The position numbers were made by a program, and so were the translations under genes. Below, piece by piece: positions 61,411 to 64,000 of a stretch of DNA of 64,000 nt (position 1 is its first letter; every line of letters starts with the position of its first letter). The stretch is from the IMG/VR virus record IMGVR_UViG_3300042937_000717, positions 1-64,000 of that record, one strand, 5' to 3'. The notes beneath the pieces are model-generated. The model worked only from the letters and a program-made list of their open reading frames with translations. It was not told the origin of the DNA and did not search any database. This stretch comes from a virus.

Positions 61411-62213
61411 ACCATTTCTTGAAATAAACAAAGATGATTCTTACCATTAACCCTATTAAACTTAGTAAAAAGATTCTCTTTTATTTTACAGAGATATCCA
61501 ATTGCTATTTGTTCATTATTTACATTTTTATTCTCAATCATATAATTCAAAATATTATCAATTTCATTGCCGATATTTTCAACGGCAGTTTTATTTCCAC
61601 CAAACATACTTCCACAGATAAAAGAACGATTATCCCAAAAATAACTTTCGGATAATGTTTGAGGATTTACAAGGTCAGGATAACATTCAGTATTATACTG
61701 GATTAAGAAGGTATTGTCAATTTGTTCCAGTGCTTGAAGAGCATCTTCACTGGGATAATCATTTTCAAGATTACAATCATATAAAAATCGACTGGCACCT
61801 GCATCTAACCAAAAGAAAAATTTAGAGTTAAAAGGATTAATCTCAGATGCTTTTTTCAACCACTTAAATTTAGAATATTGAATGACAGGATACATTGAAT
61901 AATTACACTCAACTCTATTTGTGTCTGCCATATTTTCTTTATAAAATTCAGAATCGATAACTTCCTGAATTGAATCTTTCAGATGAAAATATGGTATTTG
62001 TTCTAGTGGTTCAGTAATAATTTCAGTTGGCAAATCTTGTCTGACTTCTTTGATCGTTTCAACCAGAGACTCTTCTGTGAAGATAATAAAAGGACATTTT
62101 ATTTGCAGTGTCTTTGAAAACCATTCAAGATAATCTTCCCAACTTCTATTATCATCTCTTTGTAGTTCTTGAACATTATAAAGAGATGTAATAATTACAA
62201 AATCAGTTTTCAT
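61407..62213 (-). CDS. HtrL/YibB-like glycosyltransferase
   Basis: From the ATG at 62213 it has 268 residues: MKTDFVIITSLYNVQELQRDD, FIIFTEESLVETI, and SKFFFWLDAGASRFLYDC near 142 (compare W-x-D-A-G of the HtrL/YibB protein family). FICGSMFGGNKTAVENI and NNEQIAIGYLCKIK follow. The family is linked to LPS modification. Overlaps the methyltransferase stop by 11 bases. Confidence 0.75.
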   Translation of the reverse strand: MKTDFVIITSLYNVQELQRDDNRSWEDYLEWFSKTLQIKCPFIIFTEESLVETIKEVRQDLPTEIITEPLEQIPYFHLKDSIQEVIDSEFYKENMADTNRVECNYSMYPVIQYSKFKWLKKASEINPFNSKFFFWLDAGASRFLYDCNLENDYPSEDALQALEQIDNTFLIQYNTECYPDLVNPQTLSESYFWDNRSFICGSMFGGNKTAVENIGNEIDNILNYMIENKNVNNEQIAIGYLCKIKENLFTKFNRVNGKNHLCLFQEMV

Positions 62214-62775
62214 TTTTATAAAGATAGACGATATCATCATACTTATTTTTATTTACCCTCAAATCAACAATTTCAAAAGTATCAAGATATTCAGAGACTT
62301 TCCATCCTGGATTATCATCAACATCTTCAATAATATAATAACCACCTGGCTTAAGTTTTGATTTAAGAATGTTCCAAGTTTTTAATGTAAGACCTGGATC
62401 ATGAGAAGCATCATCAATAATTAAATCAAATTGTGGACAGTTTTCAAATAAACTTGGATCATCTTGCGATCCCTCAGGTAAGAAAATAAATCGTTCCCTC
62501 TCTTCTTCTGTAAGTTGGAGATTCGAATATTCTTTATCAAATCCATAAATTTTAGTTGTATCCGAAAAAATGTCTCTCCACATTCTCAAACTATATCCAG
62601 AAGATACTCCCACCTCCAAGATACAAAGATCTTTATTATCTTTGACTTTTTCAAATACTTCCGGATAAAAAAGTTCGTAAGAATGATCTGATCCTTTATC
62701 ACTACAACCAGTCCAAGGGGTAGAACTGTAATGTTGGATGATTTCTTTTGCTTTTTGTTTGAATGATTTTGCCAT
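62203..62775 (-). CDS. class I SAM methyltransferase
   Basis: The 190-residue protein has ILEVGVSSGYSLRMWRDIF (SAM-binding motif I), IYGFDKEYSN, DLIIDDASHDPGLTLKT, and PGGYYIIEDVDDNPG. The order matches the Methyltransf_24/cephalosporin-hydroxylase-like group found in capsule and rhamnan clusters. Target is probably a glycan hydroxyl. Confidence 0.82.
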   Translation of the reverse strand: MAKSFKQKAKEIIQHYSSTPWTGCSDKGSDHSYELFYPEVFEKVKDNKDLCILEVGVSSGYSLRMWRDIFSDTTKIYGFDKEYSNLQLTEEERERFIFLPEGSQDDPSLFENCPQFDLIIDDASHDPGLTLKTWNILKSKLKPGGYYIIEDVDDNPGWKVSEYLDTFEIVDLRVNKNKYDDIVYLYKNEN

Positions 62776-62776
62776 T

Positions 62777-63655
62777 TTATTTCATATTTTTAAAATGTTC
62801 AAAGTTAACATGCTCAACCCAATTTGGCCACATATTAACTTGTAAAGGTTTGCAAGATTCGTAGTCAAAATTATGAATATAAAATTTGGAATCAATTTTA
62901 TATTTCTCATACCAATCTGTTGCTTGTTTATATATGATCGCTCCAAAGTCACCCAATCCGATTTTTAAATTTTTCCTAGAGCAAACTTCTATACAATAGT
63001 CTCTTACATGAATTACGCCATTTTCATAAACACTTGGAATAAATTCATACCATCCAGATAAAAACTTTTCCATAGATTCTGGTTTTCCCAAGAAAAACCA
63101 ATCGCAAGGATTATTAGGAAACTCTCCAGCATACAAATGACCACCATTCATTGAACTTTGAAAATATATTGTATTTGACTCTAGAGTAACCTGGGATAAT
63201 ATATCTTTAATTGGTTTAGTTAAAATAACATCTGGTCTAGATTTAATAACGACATCAATATCATTATATTTTTTAGTTTGTAAAAATGCTTGATAGTTGG
63301 AATAAGTTTGACTTAGAAGACCATATAAAACTATTGGAGTAATGATTTTATAATGCTCTATACTTTCACCCTTCCAAACATCAAAATTAAATTTTTTAAA
63401 GAATGTAATATCAAAATCTTTATACTTTTCAACGCTACAATCAGTTACCTTATATCTTTCTATAAATTGTTTATCTAAATTTTCATCACCAAACCGATCA
63501 GTAAACCATAACTTATAAACTTTTTCATGATAAGATTTATCCCACCAAAGATGAGAGCAAACCTTATCATTTTCATCTATCTGATAATTGGAAAAATAAC
63601 TAATATTTTCATCATAAAAAATAGGTTGTCCAGAAAATAAAAAAGCGCAATTCAT
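62777..63655 (-). CDS. unknown protein of the glycan cluster, glycosyltransferase-like
   Basis: The 292-residue protein starts MNCAFLFSGQPIFYDENISYF. It contains DVVIKSRPDVILTKPI near 133 (a K-S-R-P-D motif also seen in WavE-like and similar glycosyltransferases) and DWFFLGKPESMEKFLSGWYEF. Fold is probably GT-A-like. It overlaps the partial methyltransferase by four bases. Confidence 0.6.
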   Translation of the reverse strand: MNCAFLFSGQPIFYDENISYFSNYQIDENDKVCSHLWWDKSYHEKVYKLWFTDRFGDENLDKQFIERYKVTDCSVEKYKDFDITFFKKFNFDVWKGESIEHYKIITPIVLYGLLSQTYSNYQAFLQTKKYNDIDVVIKSRPDVILTKPIKDILSQVTLESNTIYFQSSMNGGHLYAGEFPNNPCDWFFLGKPESMEKFLSGWYEFIPSVYENGVIHVRDYCIEVCSRKNLKIGLGDFGAIIYKQATDWYEKYKIDSKFYIHNFDYESCKPLQVNMWPNWVEHVNFEHFKNMK

Positions 63656-64000
63656 TTTTCAAAAATAAAATTTGCAACTTGTAGAGTATATTTCCCACAA
63701 TGAATTGTAAAAGGATCTGGTTCAGAATAATCACAAGAACCTATCAAAGTTAAACCCGATGATTCAATCAGTTTAACAACTAATTCCGGTTTAATAAACT
63801 CACCAAATTTATTTTCAACATCAACATCAGAAACAATAATAAATTTACCGCCAGGTTTGAGGACTCTATAAACTTGTTCTGCAATATCTTTCCATCCCTG
63901 ATTATTAATTTTATTAGTATGAGATCCATTAAAATGTGTTACAGCGCAAGAATCTATAAAATAATCTACTGAATTATTTTCCATATCCTTAACTTCAGCA
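63652..64000 (-). CDS. SAM-dependent methyltransferase, C-terminal part (runs off the window)
   Basis: The frame is open to the window edge. The visible residues (AEVKDMENNSVDYFIDSCAV, YRVLKPGGKFIIVSDVD, SSGLTLIGSCDYSEPDPF) match the last part of a UbiE/Methyltransf_11 domain, from the D-M-x-x-N-S-V-D segment through the post-motif LKPGG. The N-terminal SAM loop lies outside the window. Confidence 0.75.
   Translation of the reverse strand, partial: AEVKDMENNSVDYFIDSCAVTHFNGSHTNKINNQGWKDIAEQVYRVLKPGGKFIIVSDVDVENKFGEFIKPELVVKLIESSGLTLIGSCDYSEPDPFTIHCGKYTLQVANFIFEK

Overview
This window looks like part of the genome of a T4-like cyanophage, a myovirus infecting marine Synechococcus or Prochlorococcus. 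It carries T4 late-transcription and replication accessory genes (gp33, the start of gp59), cyanophage auxiliary genes (psbA, two hli genes, phoH, thyX, a ferredoxin, a glutaredoxin) and T4-type late promoter boxes (NATAAATA). Every gene I can support lies on the minus strand, packed with ATGA, GTGA or TAATG start/stop overlaps.

Right to left, the direction of transcription: 63984-55734 is a glycan-synthesis cluster with GT25, GT11-fucosyltransferase-like, GT6-like, GT4 and GT2-like glycosyltransferases, a sugar-nucleotide epimerase and three methyltransferases. 55713-53378 is the photosynthesis block: hli, a TM micropeptide, hli, a TM micropeptide, a small gene, then psbA, which is split by a 209-bp group I intron. 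53373-50088 holds a GIY-YIG endonuclease, small genes, a calcineurin-like phosphoesterase, a ferredoxin and an HNH endonuclease, and ends at a terminator. 50066-21979 is virion-fibre territory: a 784-aa structural protein, a 3233-aa and a 1447-aa collagen-like protein built of (Gly-X-Gln) tracts alternating with globular modules, three tandem LamG-type lectin domains, a glycine-rich/lectin protein, a short collagen-like protein with an S74-type intramolecular chaperone, and seven-bladed RCC1-like propellers. The third propeller (17160-18338) sits inside the second glycan cluster, 21947-6425, which has GT25, GT2, FkbM, WavE-like, GH130-like and sulfotransferase domains, several in unusual fusions, plus a 2OG-Fe(II) oxygenase-like protein. 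6388-1 is the auxiliary/replication block.

The layout suggests a virus that builds long Thr/Gln-rich collagen-like fibres and lectin or propeller adhesins and brings a large private glycosylation toolkit. GT25 enzymes include animal collagen galactosyltransferases, so a phage collagen-glycosylation system is the most interesting hypothesis here, but it is inference only.

The regulatory sequences are compact. There are five or six sigma70-like early promoters with 17-bp spacers, several intrinsic terminators that physically overlap the next promoter, a candidate glutamine-II (Downstream-peptide) riboswitch in front of a 44-aa peptide gene, a pseudoknot-prone psbA leader, and a late promoter nested inside an inverted repeat in front of a homing-endonuclease gene.
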